Positions 1 through 8,029 of a stretch of DNA of 64,000 bases are shown in pieces. How positions within the stretch are numbered: the first letter of the stretch is position 1; each line of letters begins with the position of its first letter. The notes below the pieces were generated by a model. The model saw only the letters and a list, made by a program, of their open reading frames with translations, did not search any database and was not told the origin of the DNA. The position numbers were made by a program, and so were the translations under genes. The stretch comes from JAHBWV01 sp964588385 (GTDB lineage: Bacteria > Planctomycetota > Phycisphaerae > Phycisphaerales > UBA1924), in contig CAZPPG010000007.1 of assembly GCA_964588385.1 (NCBI GenBank), positions 31,019 through 95,018 of the forward strand. The letters run 5' to 3'.

Positions 1-1674
1 GGTCCGACATTCGTGCTCAACCCGACTGTTTCGCAGCTTGATTACAGCGATCTTGATTTGGTGCTCGCCGGTCACAAGGACGGCGTCAACATGATCGAGG
101 TCGGGGCGGCGGAAGTCGGTGAGAAGCCCGTGCTCGACGCGATCGCCTTCGGTCACAAGGCCGTGCTCGACATCCTCGGGCTGATCGACGAGCTTGCGAA
201 GAAGTGCGGCAAGTCAAAGGTGATGGGCGAGCTCTTCCTCCCTCCGCAGGAGATCGTGGATAAGGTGCGTGAACTGGTGGAGAAGGATCTTCTCGCGGCA
301 CGGCAGATCCCCGGAAAGGCCGAGCGAGGCGCCAAGGTTGATGCCCTGCGCAAGGCAATGCTCGACACCCATTTCGCGCTGAAGACCGACGGTAATGTCG
401 GCGCGCATCAGGAGAGCGTCCAGCGTCGCGGCTTCGCCAAGGAGGCGTTCAAGCGCCTTGAAGAGAAGCTGACGCGCAAGCTGATCGTTGAGAAGCAGAG
501 CCGCGCCGACGGACGCAAGCCCACCGAGATCCGCAAGATCGAGGGCGCTGTCAGCGTGTTCCCGCGGACGCACGGCTCGGCGCTGTTCCAACGCGGCGAG
601 ACGCAGTCGCTCGTCTCCTGCACGCTGGGAACGGCCAAGGACGAGCAGATCATCGACGGACTTATCGCTGAGTACTCGAAGAAGTTCACGCTCCACTACA
701 ACTTCCCGCCATTCTCGACAGGCGAGGCCAAGCGCATCACCGGGCCTGGGCGTCGCGAGATCGGGCACGGCGCCCTCGCGGAACGCTCGCTGATGGGGAT
801 TCTGCCCTCTCCCGAGGAGTTCCCCTACACGATCCGCGTGGTCAGCGACATCACCGAGTCCAACGGTTCATCGTCGATGGCATCGGTGTGCGGCGGCTGC
901 CTGGCGCTGATGGATGCGGGCGTGCCCATCAAGGCCACATGCGCCGGCATCTCCGTGGGCCGCTTCGCGGATGACAATGACAAGAACGAACTCTTCGTCA
1001 CGGACATCATCGGTGAGGAGGACTTCTTCGGCGACATGGACTTCAAGGTCGCGGGCACCCGAGAGGGGATTACGGGCATTCAGCTCGATCTCAAGACGCG
1101 CGGCCTTACGATCTCGCAGATCGAGCGCATCTTCGAGCAGGCCCGCATCGGCCGACTTGAGATCATCGATCGCATGGAAGAAATTATCCCGGCACCGCGT
1201 TCAACGATCTCGGTGTACGCACCGCGACTGGTCACCATCCAGATCGATCCGGACAAGATCGGCAAGCTGATCGGCCCCGGCGGCAAGATGATCCGCGCGT
1301 TGCAGGATCGGTACGGCGTCACGATCGATGTCGAGGATGATGGCACCGTGATGGTCTCGGCTCCGAACGGCGAGTCGATCGAGCAGGCCCGAAGCGAGAT
1401 CGAGGCGCTGTGCGCGGAGATCAAGGTCGGCACGATCTACACGGGTAAGGTCGTGAGCATCAAGGACTTCGGTGCGTTCGTCGAACTGGCTCCGGGCACG
1501 GATGGCATGTGCCACATCTCAGAGCTTGCCGACGGATACGTCAAGAGCGTGAATGACGTCGTGAAGATTGGCGACGTGGTCAAGGTGAAGGTGCTTCTGG
1601 TTGACGATCAGGGGCGCATCAAGCTGAGCCGAAAGGCCGCCATGGCTGCGGAGACAGCGGGACAGCAGGCCTGA
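1..1674 (+). CDS. pnp: Polyribonucleotide nucleotidyltransferase, 5' end outside window
   Basis: Phosphorolytic 3'-5' exoribonuclease of RNA turnover, normally a trimer in the cytoplasm. The frame is open from base 1, so the first RNase PH core lies mostly upstream and only its end is seen. The 557 visible residues hold the all-helical linker (about 50-165), the catalytic second RNase PH core (about 170-350, with SDITESNGSSSMASVCGG and DFFGDMDFKVAGT), a KH domain with the GPGG loop (about 415-475) and a C-terminal S1 domain (about 477-545, KDFGAFVE). The order and spacing are those of classic bacterial PNPase. A strong hairpin terminator follows 45 bases after the stop. A GTG at position 13 is internal and is not the start. 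Confidence 0.97.
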   Translation, partial: GPTFVLNPTVSQLDYSDLDLVLAGHKDGVNMIEVGAAEVGEKPVLDAIAFGHKAVLDILGLIDELAKKCGKSKVMGELFLPPQEIVDKVRELVEKDLLAARQIPGKAERGAKVDALRKAMLDTHFALKTDGNVGAHQESVQRRGFAKEAFKRLEEKLTRKLIVEKQSRADGRKPTEIRKIEGAVSVFPRTHGSALFQRGETQSLVSCTLGTAKDEQIIDGLIAEYSKKFTLHYNFPPFSTGEAKRITGPGRREIGHGALAERSLMGILPSPEEFPYTIRVVSDITESNGSSSMASVCGGCLALMDAGVPIKATCAGISVGRFADDNDKNELFVTDIIGEEDFFGDMDFKVAGTREGITGIQLDLKTRGLTISQIERIFEQARIGRLEIIDRMEEIIPAPRSTISVYAPRLVTIQIDPDKIGKLIGPGGKMIRALQDRYGVTIDVEDDGTVMVSAPNGESIEQARSEIEALCAEIKVGTIYTGKVVSIKDFGAFVELAPGTDGMCHISELADGYVKSVNDVVKIGDVVKVKVLLVDDQGRIKLSRKAAMAAETAGQQA

Positions 1675-1718
1675 TCGATCGTCGGCCGTCCGTTAACATG
1701 TGGCAGGACAGACTGTTA

Positions 1719-1757
1719 CGCGGGTCCGATCATTATCGGACCCGCGTTCTTTCTTTC
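1719..1757 (+). terminator. Rho-independent terminator after pnp
   Basis: Perfect 12-bp stem (1719-1730 with 1735-1746), loop CATT, followed by TTCTTTCTTT. It separates pnp from the cold-shock gene. Confidence 0.85.
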
Positions 1758-1801
1758 AGTTGCATAAACCACGCACAACTCGATAAACTGGGTAAGGCCA
1801 T

Positions 1802-1831
1802 TTGACAAGCGTGGCCAATCTTGGCCACAAT
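1802..1831 (+). promoter_or_regulatory. Cold-shock gene promoter with palindrome in the spacer
   Basis: A consensus -35 TTGACA (1802-1807) is followed after 18 bases by CACAAT (1826-1831), four of six matches to TATAAT. The spacer holds a perfect 18-base palindrome, GTGGCCAATCTTGGCCAC (1811-1828). Its last bases run into the -10. The layout suggests an operator for a dimeric regulator. Transcription from here would give a leader of about 115 bases before the cold-shock ATG, comparable to the long leaders of other cold-shock mRNAs. Confidence 0.55.
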
Positions 1832-1951
1832 GGTTCTGCGATCGAGATCGCTGTCGGGAGTCAGGTTCGAGAATGGATGCGCTCTCATGCCTGCGATCGC
1901 CGCGCATGCAGAGTGCTTCGAAGTGTGCTGCAAAGGTCTGGGAGAGTTCCC

Positions 1952-2242
1952 ATGACGGATCAATCCGCCCAGCGGCTTGAAGGTGTTGAAGGGCTTGTGA
2001 AGTGGTTTGACCCTCGAAAGGGCTTCGGCTTCATCGTCGGACCGCAGGGGCAGGACATCTTCGCGCATTTCTCGGTCATTGTCGGTGAGGGATTCCGCGC
2101 GCTCAAGGACGGGTCCACCGTCACGTACGACGCGACCCAGACCGAGAAGGGCTGGAAGGCCACAAGAATCGTGCGGTCGCCGGAGGCCGTCGAGGTCAAC
2201 GTCGTGCCTCGCCGGAACTACGCTCGAACACCCCGGAGGTGA
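1952..2242 (+). CDS. Cold-shock-domain (CspA-like) nucleic-acid-binding protein
   Basis: A 96-residue protein consisting almost wholly of one cold-shock domain (about 11-75). It has the RNP1-type motif KGFGFIVGPQGQDIF followed by AHFSVI in the RNP2 position; the family consensus is KGFGFI and VFVHFSAI. Such proteins bind single-stranded RNA/DNA and act as RNA chaperones. The start is the ATG at 1952, preceded by GGGAGAG at a good distance. An upstream in-frame ATG at 1802 overlaps the promoter and encodes no family sequence. The C-terminal tail of about 20 residues is basic (RRNYARTPRR), longer than in minimal CspA. Its regulation may involve the spacer palindrome at 1811-1828. Confidence 0.9.
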   Translation: MTDQSAQRLEGVEGLVKWFDPRKGFGFIVGPQGQDIFAHFSVIVGEGFRALKDGSTVTYDATQTEKGWKATRIVRSPEAVEVNVVPRRNYARTPRR

Positions 2243-2293
2243 GCGAGAGAGCAGGTGTTCATCGGCAACTCCCCATAGGATCACGAAGCGACG

Positions 2294-3232
2294 ATGGAGG
2301 CAAGTGTTCCCCGTCGTCCTGATCTGGGGATGGATGTGCCCACTTCGCTCACCGTCGGTCTTCTCTCGTTTGGTGGCGGCGTGCTTCTGACCGCCGCGGC
2401 GGCTCGCTGGATCATCGTGCGCCACCTTCGCAAAGTCCGAGCGGCGGAACGACGGGCAAGGGCCGCGGAGCGCATGGCCGAGATCGGAGCGATGACGGGC
2501 GGATTGGCGCACGAGATCAAGAACCCGCTCTCGACGATCGGCCTTAACGCGCAGTTGCTGGCTGAAGCGATCAGCGAGCTGCCCCTGGCCGAAGAGGACA
2601 AGGGACGGCTGACACGCCGGATTGCATCGCTGCGACGCGAGGTCGAGCGTCTGCGCGGCATCCTCACGGATTTCCTGAGGTATGCCGGCGACTTGAAGCT
2701 GGAGAAGGCGCCGGCAGACCTCAACGAGGTGGTGCGTGAGCTGATCGATTTCTTCCTGCCGCAGGCCGAGAGTCAGGGCGTGAGATTGCGCGAGAGCCTC
2801 TCGGACGGGGCGTTGATGGCGAACATCGACGCGCCGCACCTGAAGCAAGCGCTCCTGAATCTCATGCTCAATGGTGTGCAGGCGATGGCAGGGGGAAGCG
2901 GCGGGCAAGTACGGGACATGATCCTTCGGACCGAGGCGACGATCGACGCCGAGCGCCGGCCAGAGGTGAAGCTACACGTGATCGATACCGGGCCCGGGAT
3001 TGCCTCGGACAAGCTCGAACGGATCTTTCAACCGTACTTCACAACTCGGGCGGGCGGGAGCGGTCTGGGGTTGCCGACGGCGCGCCGCCTCGTCGAAGCC
3101 CATGGAGGAAGGCTTGAAGTACACTCCGAACCGGGAGCCGGCACAGACTTCACAATCGTGCTACCCGGGCTGTCGGAGAGTACCGGGCTGGGCAACTCGG
3201 AGCGCTCCCTCAGAGCCCCGTCGCCGACTTGA
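2294..3232 (+). CDS. Orphan sensor histidine kinase, single membrane segment
   Basis: A 312-residue two-component kinase. One membrane helix lies at about 18-42, followed by a short basic coiled linker. The HisKA domain has His73 in the H-box LAHEIKNPLSTIG, and the HATPase domain has N-box Asn193 (LLNLMLNGVQAM), G1 DTGPG (231-235) and G2 GGSGLGL (254-260). All autokinase motifs are present. There is almost no extracytoplasmic region and no PAS or HAMP domain, so the signal is probably sensed in the membrane or through a partner. No response regulator adjoins it. It starts 51 bases after the cold-shock gene and may be co-transcribed with it. Its 3' end overlaps the convergent kynureninase gene by 23 bases. 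Confidence 0.9.
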   Translation: MEASVPRRPDLGMDVPTSLTVGLLSFGGGVLLTAAAARWIIVRHLRKVRAAERRARAAERMAEIGAMTGGLAHEIKNPLSTIGLNAQLLAEAISELPLAEEDKGRLTRRIASLRREVERLRGILTDFLRYAGDLKLEKAPADLNEVVRELIDFFLPQAESQGVRLRESLSDGALMANIDAPHLKQALLNLMLNGVQAMAGGSGGQVRDMILRTEATIDAERRPEVKLHVIDTGPGIASDKLERIFQPYFTTRAGGSGLGLPTARRLVEAHGGRLEVHSEPGAGTDFTIVLPGLSESTGLGNSERSLRAPSPT

Positions 3233-4472
3233 CCGAAGCGACGATCGAGGCGGCTCGAGAGAGTTCATCAGCCGTGTTGAGAATGTCCGGACAGAACCGA
3301 ACATGCGGCCCGCGCGCGTCGGTGTTGAGGCCCGCGTGCTTCAGGGCATGGGAAAGAGCTTGCGCGTCGGGGCTTGGGACGAGGAGGAATGCTCCGCGTG
3401 GTTCAACTTCGCGAACCTCGATGCCGCGCTGACGCAGGAGACTGGCGAGATACGCCTGCTGCTCGATGTTGTAGGCGCGGAGACGTTCGACGCCCAAGGC
3501 CAGAAGCAGGGCGATCCCGGCATTTGCCTGGTACGCGCTCGCAACGGCGGGAGTGCATTCCATCCACGCGTCGCCGCCAGGGGCGAGCAACGGGCTCCTG
3601 TCGCGTTCAAAGGCGAACATGTTCTTCTTGGCGAACCACCCCGTGTCGAGCGAGCGAAGCCTCGGCTGATCTTCCGAGAGGTGGCGAGGATGGATGGCGA
3701 GCCATCCGGCGCCCGGGCCGCCGCGCAGGTACTTGTACGACCCGCCAATAGCAAAGTCGGCTCCCAAAGTTTCAAGAGAGAGCGGGATCACCCCTGCCGA
3801 GTGGTACATGTCCAGAAGGCAGAGGGCGCCGGCGCGGTGCGCTGCGTCGACGATCTCCGGTGCGCGGCTGATCAACTGACCTGTCGCGAAGACGACGTGG
3901 CTGATGACCACCATGTCCGCTGAAGAATCAATCGCACGGATGGCTTCTTCCTGATCGACGAGCCCGTGGTGCGTCGGGAGCCACGTGACACGGATTCGCC
4001 CCTGGAGCTCGTACGTCTTGATGATGAAGTCGATTGAATCGAACTCGGCGCGGGTCGTGACAACATGGTGAGCGCGTCCATCCTTCGGCGCCGGCAGTGC
4101 GTTCAGCACGGAGCGGAGCCCTTGGCCCGCACCCGTGCGAGGGACCGCGGCATCGGAGCGGGAGAGACCCAGCAGATTGGAAATGCCCGCGCGGAACGAG
4201 TTCAGTTCCGCCAGCCACGGTCCCCAAGCGTCGTCCATGCGCTCACGCCAGAGTTCGGCGAACCGAGCCGCATCCTCCGTCACGCGATCGAGCGGACGTC
4301 CCAGCGAATGGTTCGCGAGGTAGATCTCATTTCGCTTCAAGACGCGTGAAAAAAGAGGGTGGACCTGGGCGACGAGCGCGTCTTCTTTGAGGGGGCCAGG
4401 GCCCATCCGTTTCACCGCGTCGTGGATGTCATCAAAGACGAGCGCCCCGTCTTGATTGTGCGCGTTCGGCAT
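3210..4472 (-). CDS. kynU: Kynureninase
   Basis: PLP-dependent fold-type I enzyme (420 residues) that cleaves kynurenine to anthranilate and alanine, or 3-hydroxykynurenine to 3-hydroxyanthranilate. The PLP Lys is Lys247 in GGSYKYLRGGPGAG, with the PLP-contacting Asp221 in LLDMYHSAG; both fit kynureninase. The start is the ATG at 4472, preceded by AAGGAG seven bases upstream. The frame stays open further upstream, but that stretch is low-complexity and overlaps kynA. It lies 22 bases downstream of tryptophan 2,3-dioxygenase, which supports the substrate assignment. A general class-V aminotransferase is a weaker alternative. Confidence 0.88.
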   Translation of the reverse strand: MPNAHNQDGALVFDDIHDAVKRMGPGPLKEDALVAQVHPLFSRVLKRNEIYLANHSLGRPLDRVTEDAARFAELWRERMDDAWGPWLAELNSFRAGISNLLGLSRSDAAVPRTGAGQGLRSVLNALPAPKDGRAHHVVTTRAEFDSIDFIIKTYELQGRIRVTWLPTHHGLVDQEEAIRAIDSSADMVVISHVVFATGQLISRAPEIVDAAHRAGALCLLDMYHSAGVIPLSLETLGADFAIGGSYKYLRGGPGAGWLAIHPRHLSEDQPRLRSLDTGWFAKKNMFAFERDRSPLLAPGGDAWMECTPAVASAYQANAGIALLLALGVERLRAYNIEQQAYLASLLRQRGIEVREVEPRGAFLLVPSPDAQALSHALKHAGLNTDARGPHVRFCPDILNTADELSRAASIVASVKSATGL

Positions 4473-4494
4473 GGCCAGGCTCCTTGGAAGCGAT

Positions 4495-5379
4495 TCAGAC
4501 CTGTCGGCGCTTGGGCAGGCCGTACGTGGGCGGCCCGATGACCGTCCGAACCTCCCAGAGCTCGGGGAAGAACCGGATGGAGACGGTCTTGCCGAGGAAG
4601 CCGACACCTGAGGTTCCGCCGGTTCCGGCCTTCATGCCGATAACGCGCCAGACGACGTTCATGTGTCGGAATCGCCAGAGCGCATATTGCTCATCCACAT
4701 CCACGAGCTTCTCACACATCTCGTAGGCATCCCAGTTTGTGCCCGTGTTCTCGTAGATGTTTCGGAACACCTCAACAACGCCGGGGTCGCTGGCATGCGG
4801 CTCGGAGAAGTCACGATTGAGGACCGACGCCGGCACGGCCATCCCGCGCCTGGAGAGATGCGCCAGGAACTCGTCATAGATGCTGGGGGCCTCGAGATCG
4901 GCCTTGAGTTGTGCGTGCGAGGCCGGATCGTGCGCGTGGACTTCGAGCATGTTCCGGTTCTTGTTCCCCATGAGAAACTCGACCGTGCGGAACTGGACGG
5001 ACTGGAAGCCGCTGGAGGGGCCGAGCACGTGCCTGAACTGGACGTACTCGCTCGGGGTGAGCGTCGCCAGAACGGACCACTGGTCGAGCAGTTGGGACTG
5101 GATGTGCTTGACGCGGGCAAGAATCTTGAAGGCGGGCTCCAGGCGGTCTGCCCTGATGTGGACGAGGGCGGCGCGAAGCTCGTGGATCACCAGCTTGAAC
5201 CACAGTTCGGTGGTCTGGTGGATGATGATGAAGAGCATCTCGTCGTGATGCACCGGCTCTGAGAGGGGGTGCTGCGCGTTGAGCACTCGCTCCAGATCCA
5301 GATACTGGGAGTAGGTCATTTTGTCCTTGAAGTCGGTGATGACCCCCGACTCCAATCCCCGCGATCCGGGCTGGCTCAT
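4495..5379 (-). CDS. kynA: Tryptophan 2,3-dioxygenase
   Basis: Haem enzyme (294 residues) that opens the indole ring of L-tryptophan to N-formylkynurenine, the first step of the kynurenine pathway. The active-site His54 lies in IIIHQTTELWFK and the proximal haem ligand His239 lies in RFRHMNVVWRVIG. Positions and spacing are almost the same as in characterised bacterial TDOs. The substrate-binding segment GTGGTSG (252-258) is present. The start ATG has AGGAGA seven bases upstream. It is the second gene of a probable small lipoprotein-kynA-kynU unit. No kynurenine formamidase is seen nearby, so the formyl group must be removed by an enzyme coded elsewhere or spontaneously. Confidence 0.95.
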   Translation of the reverse strand: MSQPGSRGLESGVITDFKDKMTYSQYLDLERVLNAQHPLSEPVHHDEMLFIIIHQTTELWFKLVIHELRAALVHIRADRLEPAFKILARVKHIQSQLLDQWSVLATLTPSEYVQFRHVLGPSSGFQSVQFRTVEFLMGNKNRNMLEVHAHDPASHAQLKADLEAPSIYDEFLAHLSRRGMAVPASVLNRDFSEPHASDPGVVEVFRNIYENTGTNWDAYEMCEKLVDVDEQYALWRFRHMNVVWRVIGMKAGTGGTSGVGFLGKTVSIRFFPELWEVRTVIGPPTYGLPKRRQV

Positions 5380-5429
5380 GGCAAATCTCCTGACTTGCCA
5401 AGGTTAGCCCCCGCGCGGCCCCTCTCGCC

Positions 5430-5693
5430 TCAGGGATCGTCCGACTTGTTCGCGGCGGCTGTGAGTGGGATGCCTCCTGCGGCGAAGCCCGCGACGGCGG
5501 GGTACTTGGGCCCCTCAGCAAGGGTCGAGCGATCCCCCGGCACGCCGATCAACTGGACGGACCGGATCTGGAGAAAGTCGTCGCGGGCCGAGAAGCTGCA
5601 ACCTCCGATGAGCATCCCGGCCACAAAGCAGGGAGGGGCCAGCACGATGAAGAGAACACGTTGAATGATCGTGGGCTTGGCGCGTGTGCGCAC
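5430..5693 (-). CDS. Small putative lipoprotein, function unknown
   Basis: An 87-residue protein with a basic N-terminus, one hydrophobic stretch (about 12-31) and a lipobox-like IGGC, so it is probably a lipoprotein or a single-pass membrane protein. The start is a GTG with GGAG six bases upstream. It lies 50 bases upstream of tryptophan 2,3-dioxygenase on the same strand and may share its transcript. No family is recognised and a role in tryptophan catabolism is only suggested by position. The chance that this is a spurious frame in GC-rich DNA is real, but the RBS, signal sequence and operon position favour a gene. Confidence 0.55.
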   Translation of the reverse strand: MRTRAKPTIIQRVLFIVLAPPCFVAGMLIGGCSFSARDDFLQIRSVQLIGVPGDRSTLAEGPKYPAVAGFAAGGIPLTAAANKSDDP

Positions 5694-6025
5694 GGCTGGC
5701 TCCGCTCGCTTCCCCGGTGATACGCAACATACGAAGGCCCGCCAGAGTCGGCAGAGCAGCGTCCGCGTCGCTGTGATGGAGTATCTGATAGAAACCAGGG
5801 GCAGCCCCGATTTGCGGCCCGGCCGCCGCCGGAACCCGCGCGATGGCTCCGGGCGGGCCGGTTGCGTGAGTGGAGTCGAGTTGGGGGGGTGAACGGGTCA
5901 AAAGGTCCGATCTTGCCGGTATCCGGGAGTTTGTGCTTGCCAACGGGATCCGTTTGACAGCGGGAGCGAGGGCGCGGACGATTGATCTCTGTTCGGGCCT
6001 TTCTTGGGCCAGAGGAATCGCACGC
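5694..6025. other. 332-base divergent intergenic region
   Basis: It separates the minus-strand tryptophan-catabolism unit from the plus-strand TIM-barrel gene and so should hold two promoters. A TTGACA at 5954-5959 reads toward the TIM-barrel gene, but the element 17 bases on (GACGAT) is a poor -10. No convincing palindrome, RNA gene or coding frame is seen. Confidence 0.5.
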
Positions 6026-6886
6026 ATGAAACTGGCCTTCAGCACCGTTGCCTGCCCCGAGTGGACACTTGAGCAGGTCGCCACATTCGGATCGAGCAGT
6101 GAGTTCGATGGCGTCGAACTCCGGACGTTCGGTCATGGCTCGACGTCGCTCGCGTGTGATCCGGCCCACACGGCGCACTCCAAGCTGCGCGACCTGTTCT
6201 CGCGGGCGGGCGTCTCGCCGTGCTCGCTGGCCACCGGCTGCCGGTTCGATGAGCCGATCTTTCCGCCCGTGATCGGGCGGGTGATCACCGACACCGATCG
6301 CAGCGTGCGCGAAGCCAAGTCGTTCATTCACATGGCGGCAGCCCTGGATGTCCCGTTTGTGCGTGTCTTCGGCTTTGAGTTCCGACAAGGCGACAGCCCG
6401 AAGCTTGCCGAGAGGCGTGTCGTTGAGCGGCTGGCGATGGTTGTCGATGCGGCACGCAATACCGGCGTGAAGGTCGTGCTTGAGAATGGAGGATCTTTCC
6501 CGACGGCGGCGGACGTGCGCCGTGTTGTCTCGGAGATTGACCATCCTCTGCTGGGCGTTTCGTACTCACCTGCCGCTGCCACAGGCACTGGTGAATCGGC
6601 GATCGACGCGCTTGACGTTCTAGCCGATCGTGTGTGGATGGTGAAGCTCAAGGATGTTCGTGGCGGGAAGGCCTGTCCTCTGGGTACGGGGGAGTTAGGA
6701 TGCGAAGCCCTCGTGCGCCATCTTGCCTCGCGGAACTTCACCGGCTGGGTTGTTGTCGAGTGGGACCGGCTTTGGTCGGCGGAGCTTTCCGAGCCGGGGA
6801 GCATCCTTGCGGATGCGGCGGCAAGGCTGCGTCACTGGTCGGCATCCAAGAACGGGCGGCACGCTGTGAGCGCGTTGCACATCTGA
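6026..6886 (+). CDS. Sugar phosphate isomerase/epimerase-like TIM barrel protein
   Basis: A 286-residue protein of the AP-endonuclease-2/xylose-isomerase-like TIM barrel family, members of which isomerise or epimerise sugars, inositols or hydroxypyruvate with a divalent metal. It has the N-terminal MKLAFSTVACPEW strand, the EFDGVELR segment, the metal-ligand-type VVLENGG (about residues 152-158), a KLKDV segment and a C-terminal VVVEWD. The exact substrate cannot be read from the sequence. The start is the ATG at 6026, with AGAGGAA upstream; an upstream extension shows no family similarity. It is followed after 15 bases by queG, so the two are probably co-transcribed. Confidence 0.8.
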   Translation: MKLAFSTVACPEWTLEQVATFGSSSEFDGVELRTFGHGSTSLACDPAHTAHSKLRDLFSRAGVSPCSLATGCRFDEPIFPPVIGRVITDTDRSVREAKSFIHMAAALDVPFVRVFGFEFRQGDSPKLAERRVVERLAMVVDAARNTGVKVVLENGGSFPTAADVRRVVSEIDHPLLGVSYSPAAATGTGESAIDALDVLADRVWMVKLKDVRGGKACPLGTGELGCEALVRHLASRNFTGWVVVEWDRLWSAELSEPGSILADAAARLRHWSASKNGRHAVSALHI

Positions 6887-6901
6887 TTCGAGAGGCGTGC
6901 G

Positions 6902-8029
6902 ATGAGCGTCACGCCCCATGACGTCGGCGAGAAGATTGTTGAGCGGTGTCGCGAGCTGGGATTCGCGGCCGCCGGCGTCTGCTCCGCTGAGCCCTCCCTG
7001 CGTGCGAGCGAGTTCCGCGCATGGCTGGATCGTGGTGAGCACGGAGAGATGGATTTCATGGCCGAAGCGGTGGAGGTTCGCCTCGATCCTTCTCGGTTGC
7101 TTGAGGGCGCCCGTTCAGTTGTCATGGTCGCTGACCTTTACGCTTCGCGCGGAGAGGATCTCCCACGCCGGGCGGGAGGAGCGACTGGCCGTGTGGCTCG
7201 GTACGTGCGAGGCGATGACTATCACAAGCTCATAAAGCGGCGGCTGCATGCCTTGTGCGACGCTCTTCGCCCAGAGCATCCCGGGCACATGTTTCGTTCG
7301 TTTGTCGACACCGCTCCGGTGCTTGAGCGAGAGCTCGCCGAGCGATGCGGCATGGGGTGGACCGCGAAGAACACCATGCTGATCCATCCCGGGCTCGGCA
7401 GTTACGTGGTGCTCGGTGGTTTCGCGACAACGCTCGATCTCACGCCGCCGACGAGTCAGGAGAGATTCCGCGATCACTGCGGCACCTGCACTCGGTGCAT
7501 CGAGGCTTGCCCTACCGGCGCCATCACGCCCTACCACGTGGATGCGCGTCGATGCATCTCGTATCTCACGATTGAGCACCGCGGTGAGATCGAGCCGTCG
7601 CTCCACAAGCCGGTCGGCGAGTGGCTGTACGGGTGCGACATCTGTCAGGAGGTGTGTCCGCACAATGCTCCGACGCCGTTTGGCGTCAAGAGCGGCGCGG
7701 GCAAGGTGGGGGATGCCTACGCGAAGGTGAGGTCGGGCTTCGATCTCTTTGAGGTGCTCGGATGGGGCCCGAACGAGCGGCGCGGAGCGTTCAACTCCTC
7801 GGCAATGAAGCGAGCAACGCTGGAGATGATGCAGCGAAACGCGGTCATCGTGATGGGTAATCTCGCCAGCGCTGAGCGGGATCCACTCCGGAGGTCGCAG
7901 TTGCGCGACGCGGTTGTCAACGCGATGTGGGACGCGAAGGCATCCGAACTGGTCCGACGCACCGCGAGGGTTGTGCTTGCGTCCATCGACAGTGCGATCA
8001 CGATGCCCGACGATGGGATCGAGGCGTGA
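6902..8029 (+). CDS. queG: Epoxyqueuosine reductase
   Basis: Cobalamin- and Fe-S-dependent enzyme (375 residues) that reduces epoxyqueuosine to queuosine in tRNA, the last step of Q biosynthesis. The catalytic Asp136 lies in SFVDTAPVLERELAE. Two [4Fe-4S] clusters are indicated by CGTCTRCIEACPTGA (Cys193, 196, 199, 203) and CDICQEVCPHN (Cys245, 248, 252), with Cys218 completing the set. The C-terminal part is the HEAT-like extension typical of QueG. The 3' end overlaps the convergent membrane protein gene by 32 bases. A truncated pterin-synthase-like gene at the far end of the window could belong to the same pathway, but that link is speculative. Confidence 0.95.
   Translation: MSVTPHDVGEKIVERCRELGFAAAGVCSAEPSLRASEFRAWLDRGEHGEMDFMAEAVEVRLDPSRLLEGARSVVMVADLYASRGEDLPRRAGGATGRVARYVRGDDYHKLIKRRLHALCDALRPEHPGHMFRSFVDTAPVLERELAERCGMGWTAKNTMLIHPGLGSYVVLGGFATTLDLTPPTSQERFRDHCGTCTRCIEACPTGAITPYHVDARRCISYLTIEHRGEIEPSLHKPVGEWLYGCDICQEVCPHNAPTPFGVKSGAGKVGDAYAKVRSGFDLFEVLGWGPNERRGAFNSSAMKRATLEMMQRNAVIVMGNLASAERDPLRRSQLRDAVVNAMWDAKASELVRRTARVVLASIDSAITMPDDGIEA

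Noticed and set aside
1802..1951. An upstream in-frame start for the cold-shock gene
   Set aside because: This stretch holds promoter elements and encodes nothing like the family; the ATG at 1952 has a good RBS.
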